Assembly: GCA_002410935.1 (NCBI GenBank)
Contig: DHPM01000004.1
Location: forward strand, 11,235-75,234
Source of the DNA: Caryophanales bacterium UBA5364
Lineage (GTDB): Bacteria > Bacillota_I > Bacilli_A > RF39 > UBA660
Length of the DNA: 64,000 nucleotides
Direction: 5' to 3'
A program made the position numbers and the translations under genes. Of this stretch, positions 18,022-27,575 are shown piece after piece. Under the pieces are notes generated by a model. It saw nothing but the letters and a program-made list of their open reading frames with translations, was not told where the DNA came from and made no database searches. Position 1 is the stretch's first letter, and each line of letters begins with the position of its first letter.

Positions 18022-19231
18022 CAAAATGAATATAATAAAAAAACCAGAGTTATTAGCTCCAGCTGGTGATATTGAAAGATTAAAGATTGCATTACTTTAT
18101 GGAGCCGATGCTGTTTATATTGGTGGCTCTATGTATAGTCTTCGAGCTAATGCCATTAACTTTTCAATTGATGAGATTAAAGAGAGTGTTGAATTTGCTC
18201 ATAACTTAGGCAAAAAAATCTATGTGACGGTAAATATCATTTTACATAACGAAGAAATAGACTTATTAGTTGACTACTTAAAAGAATTAGATAGTGTTGG
18301 TGTTGATGCGATTATTGTAAGTGATCCTACTGTAGTTAGTTTAGCAAAAGAAAATACTAATTTAGAAATCCATATTTCAACTCAACAATCAACTATTAAT
18401 TATGAATCAATGCAATTTTGGAAGAATACTGGTGCAACTAGAGTTGTTATGGGGCGAGAAGTAACTAAAGAAGAATTAGTCGAAATAAAGAATAAGGTTG
18501 ATATCGAAATAGAATGCTTTATCCATGGTGCCATGTGTGCATCATATAGCGGAAGATGTGTTTTAAGTAATTTCTTTACGAAAAGAGATTCTAATCGTGG
18601 TGGTTGTAGTCAAATTTGTCGTTGGAATTTTGACTTATTAACTGAAGATAAAGAACCTCTAGCTGGAGAAAAAGAATTTACTTTTTGTACTAAAGATTTA
18701 TCAATGCTAAAATATATTCCTGATATGATCGATATTGGTATATCATCACTTAAAATAGAAGGAAGAATGAGATCGATTTATTATATTGCAACAGTTGTTA
18801 ATATATATCGTAAGGTGATAGACGAATATTGTAGCAATCCAGAGAATTATTCATATAATGAAAAGTATGAAAAAATATTAAGGAACTGTGCTAATAGGGA
18901 TTCAGTACCTCAATTTTTTAATAATATTTATGATAGTAGTTGTCAATATTATAATGGTAGAGAAGAAGTATCTAATCAAGACTTTTTAGGTATTATATTA
19001 GATTATGATGTTAATACTAAGATGGCTACGATCCAGCAACGAAATTATTTTAAAGTAGGAGACAAAATAGAAATATTTGGTCCTAATATTAATATTATTG
19101 ATGTAACAATTGATAAGATATGGGATGACAATAATAATGAAATAGATATTGTTAGACACCCAAAACAAATAGTAAAATTTAGAATTGATGAACAAGTTTA
19201 TCCTAACGACTTAATTAGAGTTAAAAAGTGA
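18014..19231 (+). CDS. Peptidase U32-family protein, TrhP2-like (YrrO)
   Basis: A 405-residue U32 protein starting KPELLAPAGDIERLKIALLYGADAVYIGG, the family hallmark. The cysteine cluster ECFIHGAMCASYSGRC followed by GGCSQICRW fits the iron-sulfur cluster region of TrhP/YegQ-type tRNA hydroxylation proteins. A C-terminal beta-barrel domain (about residues 320-405) follows. It should act with the upstream paralogue, and possibly the methyltransferase, on wobble uridine 34. It ends in TGA, showing that TGA is a stop codon here. Confidence 0.9.
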   Translation: MNNKMNIIKKPELLAPAGDIERLKIALLYGADAVYIGGSMYSLRANAINFSIDEIKESVEFAHNLGKKIYVTVNIILHNEEIDLLVDYLKELDSVGVDAIIVSDPTVVSLAKENTNLEIHISTQQSTINYESMQFWKNTGATRVVMGREVTKEELVEIKNKVDIEIECFIHGAMCASYSGRCVLSNFFTKRDSNRGGCSQICRWNFDLLTEDKEPLAGEKEFTFCTKDLSMLKYIPDMIDIGISSLKIEGRMRSIYYIATVVNIYRKVIDEYCSNPENYSYNEKYEKILRNCANRDSVPQFFNNIYDSSCQYYNGREEVSNQDFLGIILDYDVNTKMATIQQRNYFKVGDKIEIFGPNINIIDVTIDKIWDDNNNEIDIVRHPKQIVKFRIDEQVYPNDLIRVKK

Positions 19232-19239
19232 TAAATGAG

Positions 19240-19268
19240 TTGACAAAATATTAAAACTATAGTATTAT
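19240..19268 (+). promoter_or_regulatory. Promoter of greA
   Basis: Consensus TTGACA (19240-19245), a 17-bp spacer and TATTAT (19263-19268). Confidence 0.7.
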
Positions 19269-19311
19269 TGACTAGATTAAATTTTTAAATAAATACGAGG
19301 TGAAGGAAAGA

Positions 19312-19782
19312 ATGTCAAATTTAAAGGAGTTTTATTTAACTGAAGAAGGGTTAAATGAAATCAAAGAAGAATTAGAACATCTTAAGTTAGAACGTCGACC
19401 TGAAGTAATAAATAGTTTAAAGGAAGCTAGATCTTTTGGAGATTTAAGCGAAAATGCTGAATACGATGCAGCGCGTAATGAACAAGCGCAAGTTGAAAAT
19501 AGAATTCAAGAATTAGAAGCAATGATTGAAAAAGCTATCATTATAAAAGATGTTAATACTGATAAAGTTGCAATCGGAACAAAGGTTAAAATTGAATATG
19601 TAGAAGATAAAGATACCGAAGTTTATTCAATTGTAGGTAGTAAGGAAGCAGATCCATTTTTAAATAAAATATCTAATGAATCACCAATTGCAAGAGCAAT
19701 CATGGGATTAGAGGTCGGAAATGTAGTAACAGTAGATAGTCCTAATGGTAAATATGATGTTAAAGTAATAGAAATATTCTAA
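19312..19782 (+). CDS. greA: Transcript-cleavage elongation factor GreA
   Basis: Rescues backtracked RNA polymerase by stimulating transcript cleavage. The 156-residue product has the N-terminal coiled coil with the tip acidic residues in SFGDLSENAEYDAARNEQ and the C-terminal FKBP-like domain with SPIARAIMGLEVGNVV. ATG 19312 follows GAAGGAAAG; a GTG at 19300 overlaps the ribosome-binding region and is unlikely. It is a single-gene unit with its own promoter and terminator. Usual neighbours of the mltG-udk-greA order are partly kept in the wider region. Confidence 0.96.
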   Translation: MSNLKEFYLTEEGLNEIKEELEHLKLERRPEVINSLKEARSFGDLSENAEYDAARNEQAQVENRIQELEAMIEKAIIIKDVNTDKVAIGTKVKIEYVEDKDTEVYSIVGSKEADPFLNKISNESPIARAIMGLEVGNVVTVDSPNGKYDVKVIEIF

Positions 19783-19808
19783 TGAAATAGTTAACTATTT
19801 CATTTTTG
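19783..19808 (+). terminator. Terminator of greA
   Basis: Perfect stem TGAAATAGTT/AACTATTTCA (19783-19802) followed by TTTTT. Confidence 0.85.
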
Positions 19809-19809
19809 C

Positions 19810-19838
19810 TTGTAAAAATGTTTCAAATATTATATACT
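19810..19838 (+). promoter_or_regulatory. Promoter of tig
   Basis: TTGTAA (19810-19815), a 17-bp spacer and TATACT (19833-19838), directly after the greA terminator. Confidence 0.7.
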
Positions 19839-19861
19839 ATATAAGGTGAATGGAGGATATT

Positions 19862-21118
19862 ATGGAAAAAAATAATACTAAAGAAATCAAAATAAAAATA
19901 GAAGGCCAAGAATGGAAAGATGCCTTAGATAAAGCTTTTGAAAAAGCTAATATGAAAGTTAAAATTGATGGTTTTAGAGAAGGTAAAGCTCCTAAAGAAG
20001 TATTCTTAAAGAAATATGGTGAAGAATCATTATATATGGATGCAGCTGATCTTTGTTTAGAAGATGCATATACAAAGATGATTGAAGATAATAAAGACTT
20101 AGAAATAGTAGCTCAACCTCAAATTGAATTAACTAATGTTGATAAAGATGGATTAGAATTTAAATTCACTTTAACTTTAAAACCAACTATTAAATTAGGT
20201 AAATATAAAGATTTAGGTATTGAACCTGAAAAAGTAGAAGTAACTAAAGAAGAAATTGATAATACTATTCATGAAATGCAACATCGTTTTGCTGAAAATG
20301 TTATTAAAGACGGAGAAATAGTAGATGGAGATATTGCTATTATTGATTTTGAAGGATTTAAAGATGGAGTTGCTTTTGATGGTGGTAAAGGAGAATCTTA
20401 TTCATTAAAGATTGGTAGTCATACTTTTATCCCAGGATTTGAAGAACAATTAGTTGGTATGAAAGCTAATGAAGAAAAAGATATCGAAGTTACTTTCCCA
20501 GAAGATTATCATAGTGAAGATTTAAAGGGTGCTAAAGTAACGTTCAAAGTAAAAGTAAATGAAGTTAAAGAAGTTAAAGTTCCTGAATTAGATAAAGATT
20601 TTTATGAAGATTTAGCTATGGAAGGTGTTAATAGTCTTGAAACATTAGAAGAACAAGTAGAAGCAACAATTAAAACTAAAAAGGAAATGAATGCTGAAAA
20701 TAAATATATTGATGATTTATTAGAAGCTATTGCTAAAGAAGTAGAAGTTGAGCTTCCTGATGTTATGGTTAAAGAAGAAGTAGATCGTATTTTAAAACAA
20801 TATGAAGAAAATTTGAAAATGCAAGGTCTTACTTTAGAACTATTCTATCAATATACTAATTCTGATGAAGCAGCTTTAAGAGAACAAATGACTGAAGAAG
20901 CAACTAAGAGAGTAACTTACCGTTTAATGTTAGAACAAATTGCTAAAGAAGAAAACGTTAATGTTACGGAAGAAGATGCTGAAAAAGAAGCAAGTGAATT
21001 AGCTAAAAAATATCAAATGGAAACAGATGAATTCTTAGAAGCATTTGGTGGATTAGAAATGATTAAATATGACTTAACTATGCGTCAAGCATTAGATATT
21101 ATAAAAGGTAATAAGTAA
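19862..21118 (+). CDS. tig: Trigger factor, ribosome-associated chaperone
   Basis: Binds nascent chains at the ribosome exit and has prolyl isomerase activity. The 418-residue product shows the ribosome-binding signature GFREGKAPKEVFLKKYG at about residues 40-57, the FKBP-type PPIase domain (about 150-240; DGDIAIIDFEGF, GSHTFIPGFEEQLVGM) and a long helical C-terminal chaperone domain. ATG 19862 follows GGAGG; an in-frame ATG at 19850 overlaps that site. The usual clpX neighbour is missing. Confidence 0.96.
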   Translation: MEKNNTKEIKIKIEGQEWKDALDKAFEKANMKVKIDGFREGKAPKEVFLKKYGEESLYMDAADLCLEDAYTKMIEDNKDLEIVAQPQIELTNVDKDGLEFKFTLTLKPTIKLGKYKDLGIEPEKVEVTKEEIDNTIHEMQHRFAENVIKDGEIVDGDIAIIDFEGFKDGVAFDGGKGESYSLKIGSHTFIPGFEEQLVGMKANEEKDIEVTFPEDYHSEDLKGAKVTFKVKVNEVKEVKVPELDKDFYEDLAMEGVNSLETLEEQVEATIKTKKEMNAENKYIDDLLEAIAKEVEVELPDVMVKEEVDRILKQYEENLKMQGLTLELFYQYTNSDEAALREQMTEEATKRVTYRLMLEQIAKEENVNVTEEDAEKEASELAKKYQMETDEFLEAFGGLEMIKYDLTMRQALDIIKGNK

Positions 21119-21130
21119 TTACCTTTTTTT
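21103..21130 (+). terminator. Terminator of tig
   Basis: Stem AAAAGGTAAT/ATTACCTTTT with a T run. It overlaps the tig stop codon. Confidence 0.85.
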
Positions 21131-21165
21131 ATTTTATGATATAATAGTTATAGAGAAGGTGAAGT

Positions 21166-23322
21166 ATGATAATTGAAGTTTTAGTTGAAATCAGAGCTAA
21201 GCAAATTGATAAGACATTTACTTATTTGGTACCTGAATCACTAATATCGAAAGTTAAAGTAGGTATTAGGGTTTTAGTTCCATTTGGTAAGCAACAACTA
21301 GAAGGTTTTGTCTTAAAAATAGTTGATAATACTTCATTTGAATATGAATTAAAAGAGATTATTGATGTAATTGATAATGAGCCTGTTATCAATGAAGAAA
21401 TGATGGAATTAGGTAAATATATTAGTAAGAAGACGTTATCTAATTTAATTAGTGCTTATCAAACGATGTTACCGGCTGCTTTAAAAGCTAAAAATAAGTT
21501 TAAAGTTAATAAAAAATATATTAGTTATATTAAGTTAGTTGATCATAACTATATTCCTAAAAATACCCAACAACAAGAATTACTAGATATGATTAAGGAT
21601 AGAGAAGTATTAAAGAGTAGTATTAAATCTAATAGTTTAAGAACGTTATTAAATAAGGGTGTCGTTTTAGAAGTAAAATATGAAACCTATCGAATCAATG
21701 ATAATTATGAAATAGAACCATCTAATATTATCTTAAATAATGAGCAGCAACAAGTTGTAGATATGGTTAATAATCATTTAAATACGTTTAAACCATTTCT
21801 TCTGTATGGAGTAACGGGATCGGGTAAAACAGAAGTTTATATGCATATTATGGAAGAAGTATTAAAACAAGGTAAAGAAGTAATCGTTTTAGTCCCGGAA
21901 ATCAGTTTAACACCTCAGATAGTTGATTTATTTCGAAAAAGATTTGGTAATCAAGTAGCCATATTACATAGTCGTTTAAATAATGGAGAAAAATATGATG
22001 AGTGGCGTAAAATAGAAAGAAAAGAAGTATCGATTGCTATTGGTGCTAGAAGTGCCATCTTTGCTCCTTTTACTAATCTTGGATTAATTATTATTGATGA
22101 AGAACATACGGCTACTTATAAACAAGAAAATAATCCTAAATATAGTGCTATTGATATTGCTTTAAATCGTGCTCAAAAATACCATTGTCCTCTTTTATTA
22201 GGAAGTGCGACTCCATCAATCGAGAGTTATACCAGAGCTAAAATGGGAATATATGAACTTCTAACAATTAAAAAGAGAGTTAATAATAATTTACCTAAAG
22301 TAGAGTTAATTGATATGAAAGATGAGATTAAAAAGGGTAACCGAATTATTAGTCAAAAGTTAAAAGATGAAATTAATTTATGTTTAGAAAGAAATGAACA
22401 AGTTATCATCTTATTAAATAGAAGAGGGTATTCGACTGTTATTACATGTCATGCATGTGGTTATAGTGATAAATGCCCTAATTGTGATATACCACTTACT
22501 TATCATAAAGCAACCAATAGAATGAAATGTCATTATTGTAATTATGAAAAGCCTAAATTAGTGTTTTGCCCTGAATGTAAATCAAAAGATATTAATCAAT
22601 TTGGAATGGGTACTGAAAAATTAGAACAAGAAATTCAAAAAATGTTTCCTCAAGCTAAGACAATTAGAATGGATACTGATACTACTAGTACTAAGGGAGC
22701 CCATGAAAGGATTATTAATGCTTTTGAAGAAGGAAAATATAATATTTTAATAGGTACTCAAATGGTATCAAAAGGCTTAGATTTTCCTAAAGTAACATTA
22801 GTAGGTGTTGTTAATGGCGATGCTTCATTAAATATTCCTGACTTTAGAAGTGCTGAGAGAACATTTCAATTATTAAATCAAGTAGCAGGACGAGCAGGTA
22901 GGGCTGACCTTCCTGGATTAGTAATTATCCAAGGATTTAATATTACTCATTATAGTATTACTAATGCGATGAATCATGATTATCTAAGTTTTTATAAAAA
23001 AGAAATGGAAATTAGATCGTTATTAAAATATCCTCCATTCTATAATCTGACATTAATTAAAATAATGAGTTCTGATTTTGATTTAGGAATGAGGGAAAGT
23101 AATAAAATAGCTAATTATTTAAAAAATAAATTAGAATATGTTAATGTTTTAGGACCAGCTACTGCTAATATAGCTAAAATAAATAATATATATCAAATAC
23201 AAATTATTTTAAAATATAAGAAAAGTAAAAATATTTTAAAAGAATTAACGATAATAAATGATAAATATCGTACTAAAAATAAAGTAATAGTTGATATTGA
23301 TATTAATCCAATAAAATTATAA
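21166..23322 (+). CDS. priA: Primosomal helicase PriA
   Basis: Restarts stalled replication forks by binding forks and loading DnaB. The 718-residue protein has the N-terminal DNA-binding domain (EVLVEIRAKQIDKTFTYLVP), Walker A GVTGSGKT (residues 215-222), the DEEH box (IIDEEHTATYKQ), a zinc region with CHACG, CPNC, CHYC and CPEC pairs, and the C-terminal helicase motifs GTQMVSKGLDFP and QVAGRAGRA. AGAAGGTGA precedes the ATG. Together with fmt it keeps part of the conserved priA-def-fmt order; def is absent. Confidence 0.97.
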   Translation: MIIEVLVEIRAKQIDKTFTYLVPESLISKVKVGIRVLVPFGKQQLEGFVLKIVDNTSFEYELKEIIDVIDNEPVINEEMMELGKYISKKTLSNLISAYQTMLPAALKAKNKFKVNKKYISYIKLVDHNYIPKNTQQQELLDMIKDREVLKSSIKSNSLRTLLNKGVVLEVKYETYRINDNYEIEPSNIILNNEQQQVVDMVNNHLNTFKPFLLYGVTGSGKTEVYMHIMEEVLKQGKEVIVLVPEISLTPQIVDLFRKRFGNQVAILHSRLNNGEKYDEWRKIERKEVSIAIGARSAIFAPFTNLGLIIIDEEHTATYKQENNPKYSAIDIALNRAQKYHCPLLLGSATPSIESYTRAKMGIYELLTIKKRVNNNLPKVELIDMKDEIKKGNRIISQKLKDEINLCLERNEQVIILLNRRGYSTVITCHACGYSDKCPNCDIPLTYHKATNRMKCHYCNYEKPKLVFCPECKSKDINQFGMGTEKLEQEIQKMFPQAKTIRMDTDTTSTKGAHERIINAFEEGKYNILIGTQMVSKGLDFPKVTLVGVVNGDASLNIPDFRSAERTFQLLNQVAGRAGRADLPGLVIIQGFNITHYSITNAMNHDYLSFYKKEMEIRSLLKYPPFYNLTLIKIMSSDFDLGMRESNKIANYLKNKLEYVNVLGPATANIAKINNIYQIQIILKYKKSKNILKELTIINDKYRTKNKVIVDIDINPIKL

Positions 23323-23375
23323 AAATCATTGTTTTTTAATTAAATATATGTTATTTTTATAAGGAAGGTGAATTT

Positions 23376-23798
23376 ATGAAAAAAATTGGTATATTCATAA
23401 TGTTAGGAATGGTGCTATTACTTACAGGGTGTAATAAGATGAAATTAGTTTGTAATAAAATAGATGAAGTGGGTGAAACTTATAACTTTAAACAAACGAT
23501 TGTTTTCGAAAATAATAAAATTGAATCAGTACTACAAGAATTAGAGATTAGTTCTGATGATGATTTAGATAAAGAATATGAAGAATTAAAACAATTTGCT
23601 GAAGAACATAAGAATGAAAAAGCAATCAAGTTTGAGTACAGTAAAGATACTAATAAAATATTTGTAAAAATTAAATTAGACCCATCTTTATTATCAAACA
23701 AGGATCCAAAGGAATTAAATATGGATATTAGTGATTTAAATATTACATATGATGAATTAAAGAAAAAATTAGAAAGTGATGGTTATTCATGTGAATAA
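23376..23798 (+). CDS. Small lipoprotein of unknown function
   Basis: A 140-residue protein with a lipoprotein signal: charged MKK, a hydrophobic stretch and lipobox LLTGC (Cys at about residue 19). The mature part is acidic and lysine-rich, with a second cysteine just after the lipobox (KLVCNK) and one at the very end (SYSCE); these could form a disulfide. Spacing resembles DUF1307/YehR-type lipoproteins, but I am not certain of the family. It lies between priA and fmt, so it is probably read with them. AAGGAAGGTGA precedes the ATG. Confidence 0.75.
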   Translation: MKKIGIFIMLGMVLLLTGCNKMKLVCNKIDEVGETYNFKQTIVFENNKIESVLQELEISSDDDLDKEYEELKQFAEEHKNEKAIKFEYSKDTNKIFVKIKLDPSLLSNKDPKELNMDISDLNITYDELKKKLESDGYSCE

Positions 23799-23859
23799 CA
23801 TTTTCGCTTTTTCTTTTATTTTAATTTTAATAGTGTTATAATATAGATAGGGTGATGAT

Positions 23860-24825
23860 ATGAATTTAGAAAGTATTAATATTAATAAAAAACTAAAGAT
23901 AGTATATATGGGTACACCAGAGTTTAGTGAAGTTGTTTTAAGAGGGGTATTAGAAAATTATAGTCTTAGGGCTATTGTTACACAACCTGATCATAATCGA
24001 ACTAAAGATGGTCAAGTAATCTATTCTGCAGTTAAGAATGTTGCCCTTGAAAAAACTATTTTGGTCTTACAACCGGAAAACATTAAAAATGATTATGAGG
24101 AAATCTTGGCACTTGAACCCGATCTTATTATTACATGTGCTTATGGACAGTTTATACCTAAAGAAGTATTAGATTATCCAAAGTATGGGTGTATTAATGT
24201 GCATGCTTCATTGTTACCAAAATTAAGAGGGGGAGCACCAATTCATAAAGCTATTATTAATGGTTATCGTAAAACAGGTGTAACCATTATGTATATGAAT
24301 CCAGAAATGGATGCTGGTGATATTATCAGTCAAAAAGAAATAGATATAACTGATGATGATACTGCTGCTACACTACATGATAAATTAGCTATCTTAGGTA
24401 GGGATCTTTTATTAGAAACCTTACCAAGTATTTTAAATGGTACTAACCAAAGAATAAAACAAGATCCAAGTGAAGTAACGCTTGCTTTAACGTTAAAAAG
24501 AGAAGATGAAAAAATAGATTTTGAGAAAACAAAAAGGCAAGTATTTAATCAAGTAAGAGGGCTTAATTCATGGCCTGGTGCATATTGCTTATTTGAAGGA
24601 AAAGTATTAAAAGTTTGGAAATGTTACTATACCGATAATATTTATTCTAACTTATTTAATGGTCAAATAACTAATATATATGCTGATGGATTTGGTGTAA
24701 AAGTTAATAATGGAGAAGTTGTTTTTACTGAAGTTCAGTTAGAAGGTAAGCAAAAAATGTCTGCTATTGACTTTCTAAATGGAATTCAAGATAAAAGCAA
24801 GTTTATAGGTAAAGTATTAGATTAG
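23860..24825 (+). CDS. fmt: Methionyl-tRNA formyltransferase
   Basis: Formylates initiator Met-tRNA using 10-formyltetrahydrofolate. The 321-residue product has the family order: KIVYMGTPEF near the N-terminus, the catalytic region CINVHASLLPKLRGGAPIH (Asn and His), MDAGDII, and the C-terminal tRNA-binding domain with NQVRGLNSWPGAY. The N-terminus carries about ten extra residues before the usual start (ESININKKL); an internal start is not supported by a better ribosome-binding site. A TATAAT lies about 25 bp upstream. The next gene starts eight bases after the stop. Confidence 0.96.
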   Translation: MNLESININKKLKIVYMGTPEFSEVVLRGVLENYSLRAIVTQPDHNRTKDGQVIYSAVKNVALEKTILVLQPENIKNDYEEILALEPDLIITCAYGQFIPKEVLDYPKYGCINVHASLLPKLRGGAPIHKAIINGYRKTGVTIMYMNPEMDAGDIISQKEIDITDDDTAATLHDKLAILGRDLLLETLPSILNGTNQRIKQDPSEVTLALTLKREDEKIDFEKTKRQVFNQVRGLNSWPGAYCLFEGKVLKVWKCYYTDNIYSNLFNGQITNIYADGFGVKVNNGEVVFTEVQLEGKQKMSAIDFLNGIQDKSKFIGKVLD

Positions 24826-24833
24826 GTGGTTTT

Positions 24834-25562
24834 ATGAAGAAAGTAAAGAACTTATTTAAGAAATTAAAAGAATTATGGGGAATTCCTCGTTATAATGCCT
24901 TAATGAAATTAGGCTTATGGGTAATTTTCTTTATCTTTGTTTCGGCTTATATCAATGGTAATTCTTATCAATCTAAAAATCCTCAAAGTAATAATAGTGA
25001 TAATAAAGAATTAGCTATCAATAATTATAAAAAGATGGATAACTATAGATTTAGTTTTAAAGTGACAGGTATAAGTAATAAAACGATAACTGGTAAAAAA
25101 TATAAAGAACGATTAATTATTAATTATAATGATAAAACCTATTATAATGAAGAAGATATCAATTATCTTATTGTAGAAGAAAAAATTGATTCGATCGCTG
25201 AATTAGAGTTACCAATTGATTTAAATTTACTTAAACCAAGTGATATCTACAACTTAATTAAGCTTGGTACTTTAGAAGAACAAATAAATAATGTTAATAA
25301 TAAAAGTGTTGGTAAAAAATATTTAATTAGTAATAAAAGAATACTAATGCATTATTATGATATTTTAAGTGAAGATGAAACCTCTATTGAATTAACAGCA
25401 TATGAAGAAAACAATAATATTAATAAAGTTGTTATTGATTTTACTAATTTAAATATAGGTGAAAACTTAACTGATTTAAAGGGTGCTATTATTACGATTG
25501 AATACAGTAATATTAATAGTGTTTTACCTTTTAAATACAATAAAGACGAGATAAAAGGGTGA
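24834..25562 (+). CDS. Single-pass membrane protein of unknown function
   Basis: A 242-residue protein with one membrane helix (about residues 24-41, LGLWVIFFIFVSAYI) after a basic N-terminus, then an extracellular part with alternating lysine- and asparagine-rich strands. No domain was recognised. It is probably cotranscribed with fmt (8-bp gap) and the next small membrane gene (4-bp gap). The repeated pattern of beta-strand-like stretches (FSFKVTGISNKTITGKKY) fits a surface or lipid-binding domain, but that is a guess. Confidence 0.7.
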   Translation: MKKVKNLFKKLKELWGIPRYNALMKLGLWVIFFIFVSAYINGNSYQSKNPQSNNSDNKELAINNYKKMDNYRFSFKVTGISNKTITGKKYKERLIINYNDKTYYNEEDINYLIVEEKIDSIAELELPIDLNLLKPSDIYNLIKLGTLEEQINNVNNKSVGKKYLISNKRILMHYYDILSEDETSIELTAYEENNNINKVVIDFTNLNIGENLTDLKGAIITIEYSNINSVLPFKYNKDEIKG

Positions 25563-25566
25563 TTTT

Positions 25567-25869
25567 ATGGACATAATAATTATAATGGCGTTGATTGGAT
25601 TTGTCGTTTTCTTTTTTAAACGATTTGTCAATGTTATTTACTTGATACCAGCTATTGATATCTTTTTAAGAATCATAACGGTTATTAAAACAACTATTGC
25701 AGATGCTGAAACATATGCTTTTTTAAATAAGTGGTTTCCAGCTAATATACCAAGTGTTATTGATAAATATACAGGTGGTGTAGTTTATAATATTTTATTT
25801 TTTGTTTATATAATAATTTATGTTATTTTTGAATATTACTTAATTAGACAAATATTTAGTAAGAAATAA
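25567..25869 (+). CDS. Small integral membrane protein of unknown function
   Basis: A 100-residue protein, largely hydrophobic, with three probable membrane segments (about residues 2-16, 22-40 and 73-92). No known motif. It starts four bases after the preceding gene and ends just before a terminator, so it closes the priA/fmt-side transcript. A short soluble loop around NKWFPANIPSVIDKY lies between segments two and three. Confidence 0.65.
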   Translation: MDIIIIMALIGFVVFFFKRFVNVIYLIPAIDIFLRIITVIKTTIADAETYAFLNKWFPANIPSVIDKYTGGVVYNILFFVYIIIYVIFEYYLIRQIFSKK

Positions 25870-25889
25870 ACATCATTTGATGTTTTTTT
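25869..25889 (+). terminator. Terminator before ruvA
   Basis: Stem AACATCA/TGATGTT (25869-25875, 25878-25884) followed by T. Confidence 0.8.
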
Positions 25890-25890
25890 A

Positions 25891-25919
25891 TTGGTGCAAA
25901 CATTCGTTTGTGGTATAAT
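25891..25919 (+). promoter_or_regulatory. Promoter of ruvAB
   Basis: TTGGTG (25891-25896), a 17-bp spacer and TATAAT (25914-25919). It rules out the longer reading frame that begins at 25891 as the ruvA start. Confidence 0.65.
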
Positions 25920-25935
25920 AATGATAGGTGATAAA

Positions 25936-26493
25936 ATGTATGAATATATAAAGGGTACGGTTAGTGCTATTGAAAGCAATTATATTGTTCTTGAAGCTAG
26001 TGGTGTAGGGTATTTAATATATACTCCTAATCCATATAGTTTTCAAGAAAACAATGAATATAAAGTATATCTTTACCAACAAGTTCGTGAAGATATGATT
26101 AGTTTATATGGTTTTAAAGAAAGAGATGAAAGAGACTTATTTTTAAAACTAATTGAAGTTAAGGGACTTGGTTGTAAGACTGCTTTACCTATGTTAGCGA
26201 CTGGTTCAATTACTGGAATTATGGATGCAATTGAAAGAGAAAATATTTTATATTTAAAGAAATTCCCTAAAATAGGAGACAAGGTAGCTCGTCAAATAAT
26301 CCTTGATTTAAAAGGTAAATTAGTACCTAATGCTAATACTAAAGGTACTTATCAACACTTTGAAGAATTAATAGAAGTATTAAAAGGATTAGGGTATAAA
26401 ATTAATGACATTAATAAAATATTACCTAGTATTGATCTTAATAAAACAATTGAAGAACAAATTAAAGATGCATTAAAATTAATGTTAAAATAG
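25936..26493 (+). CDS. ruvA: RuvA, Holliday-junction branch-migration subunit
   Basis: Binds four-way junctions and loads RuvB. The 185-residue product starts MYEYIKGTVSAIESNYIVLEA, the OB-fold domain I, and continues with YGFKERDERDLFLKLIEVKG and two helix-hairpin-helix elements (VKGLGCKTALPML, FPKIGDKVARQIILDLKGK), then the RuvB-binding domain III (EELIEVLKGLGYK). ATG 25936 follows ATAGGTGAT. ruvB begins 13 bases downstream. Confidence 0.95.
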   Translation: MYEYIKGTVSAIESNYIVLEASGVGYLIYTPNPYSFQENNEYKVYLYQQVREDMISLYGFKERDERDLFLKLIEVKGLGCKTALPMLATGSITGIMDAIERENILYLKKFPKIGDKVARQIILDLKGKLVPNANTKGTYQHFEELIEVLKGLGYKINDINKILPSIDLNKTIEEQIKDALKLMLK

Positions 26494-26506
26494 AAAGAGG
26501 GATTAG

Positions 26507-27511
26507 ATGGAAGATAGATTAGTAACTAATGATGTAACGGTTGAAGATCAATTTGAAAAAAATATTCGTCCTCAATATTTAAATGAATATATTGGTCAAT
26601 CAGAAGTAAAAGAGAATTTAGATGTTTTTATTAAAGCCGCTAAAATGCGTGAAGAACCATTAGATCATGTTTTACTTTATGGAGCACCAGGGTTAGGTAA
26701 AACAACCTTGGCTTATATTATTGCTAATGAATTAGGTAGTGACATTAGAACTTGTAGTGGGCCTGCTATCGAAAAGAGTGGCGATCTAGCTGCTATTTTA
26801 TCCTCATTAGAACCAGGGGACGTTTTATTTATTGATGAAATACATCGAATTCCTAGGTATATAGAAGAAATATTATATTCAGCTATGGAGGATTTTACTT
26901 TAGATATTGTGGTTGGAAGTGATGCTAGTAGTCGTAATATTAGAATTGATTTACCGCCATTTACTTTAATTGGTGCAACCACAAGAGCAGGAGATTTGAC
27001 GGGGCCACTTCGTGATCGATTTGGAATTGTAACTAAATTAAATTATTATACGATTGAAGAATTAACGGATATTGTTAAAAGAACTAGTCGTGTATTAGAA
27101 AGTCCCATTGATGATAAAGCAGCTATTGAACTTGCGAAAAGAAGTAGGGGAACTCCTAGAATTGCGAACCGCTTATTTAAAAGAGTTAGAGATTATGCTT
27201 TAGTTATGGGTGATGGCTTGATTGATTTAAAAATAACCAAAGTATCATTAGATAAGTTAAAAGTTGATGCTTTAGGTTTAGATGAAACTGATTATAATTT
27301 ATTAAAATCAATTATTGAAAAATTTAATGGTGGACCAGTTGGAATCGATGCTATTGCTTCTAGTATTGGTGAGGAACAAACAACGATTGAAGATGTTTAT
27401 GAACCTTATTTATTACAAAATGGTTTCTTAAAGAGAACTAATCGTGGACGTGTTGTTACGAAGAAAGCATATGATCATTTTGAAATGGAATATCAAGATA
27501 AGATGTTTTAA
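26507..27511 (+). CDS. ruvB: RuvB, Holliday-junction branch-migration ATPase
   Basis: Hexameric AAA+ motor that drives branch migration with RuvA. The 334-residue product has Walker [10 protein letters not shown] (residues 59-67), Walker B with FIDEIHR, sensor I (ATTRAG), the arginine finger region (PLRDRFG) and a C-terminal winged helix ([15 protein letters not shown]). Length is normal. Cotranscribed with ruvA; a terminator follows. No ruvC is present, in keeping with Bacilli, which use RecU or RuvX-type enzymes. Confidence 0.97.
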   Translation: MEDRLVTNDVTVEDQFEKNIRPQYLNEYIGQSEVKENLDVFIKAAKMREEPLDHVLLYGAPGLGKTTLAYIIANELGSDIRTCSGPAIEKSGDLAAILSSLEPGDVLFIDEIHRIPRYIEEILYSAMEDFTLDIVVGSDASSRNIRIDLPPFTLIGATTRAGDLTGPLRDRFGIVTKLNYYTIEELTDIVKRTSRVLESPIDDKAAIELAKRSRGTPRIANRLFKRVRDYALVMGDGLIDLKITKVSLDKLKVDALGLDETDYNLLKSIIEKFNGGPVGIDAIASSIGEEQTTIEDVYEPYLLQNGFLKRTNRGRVVTKKAYDHFEMEYQDKMF

Positions 27512-27534
27512 AAAAGATAAAATATCTTTTTTTT
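27510..27534 (+). terminator. Terminator of ruvAB
   Basis: Stem AAAAAAGATA/TATCTTTTTT with a T run, directly at the ruvB stop codon. A TATAAT downstream (near 27547) may start queA. Confidence 0.8.
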
Positions 27535-27575
27535 ATTTATATGTGATATAATAGTAATCGGAAATTAGGTGAGTT

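Noticed and set aside
19229-19231. Possible Mollicute-like code with TGA as tryptophan
   Set aside because: Several genes (ending at 19231, 47258, 53024) stop at TGA at the expected family end, and tryptophans in conserved motifs are TGG.
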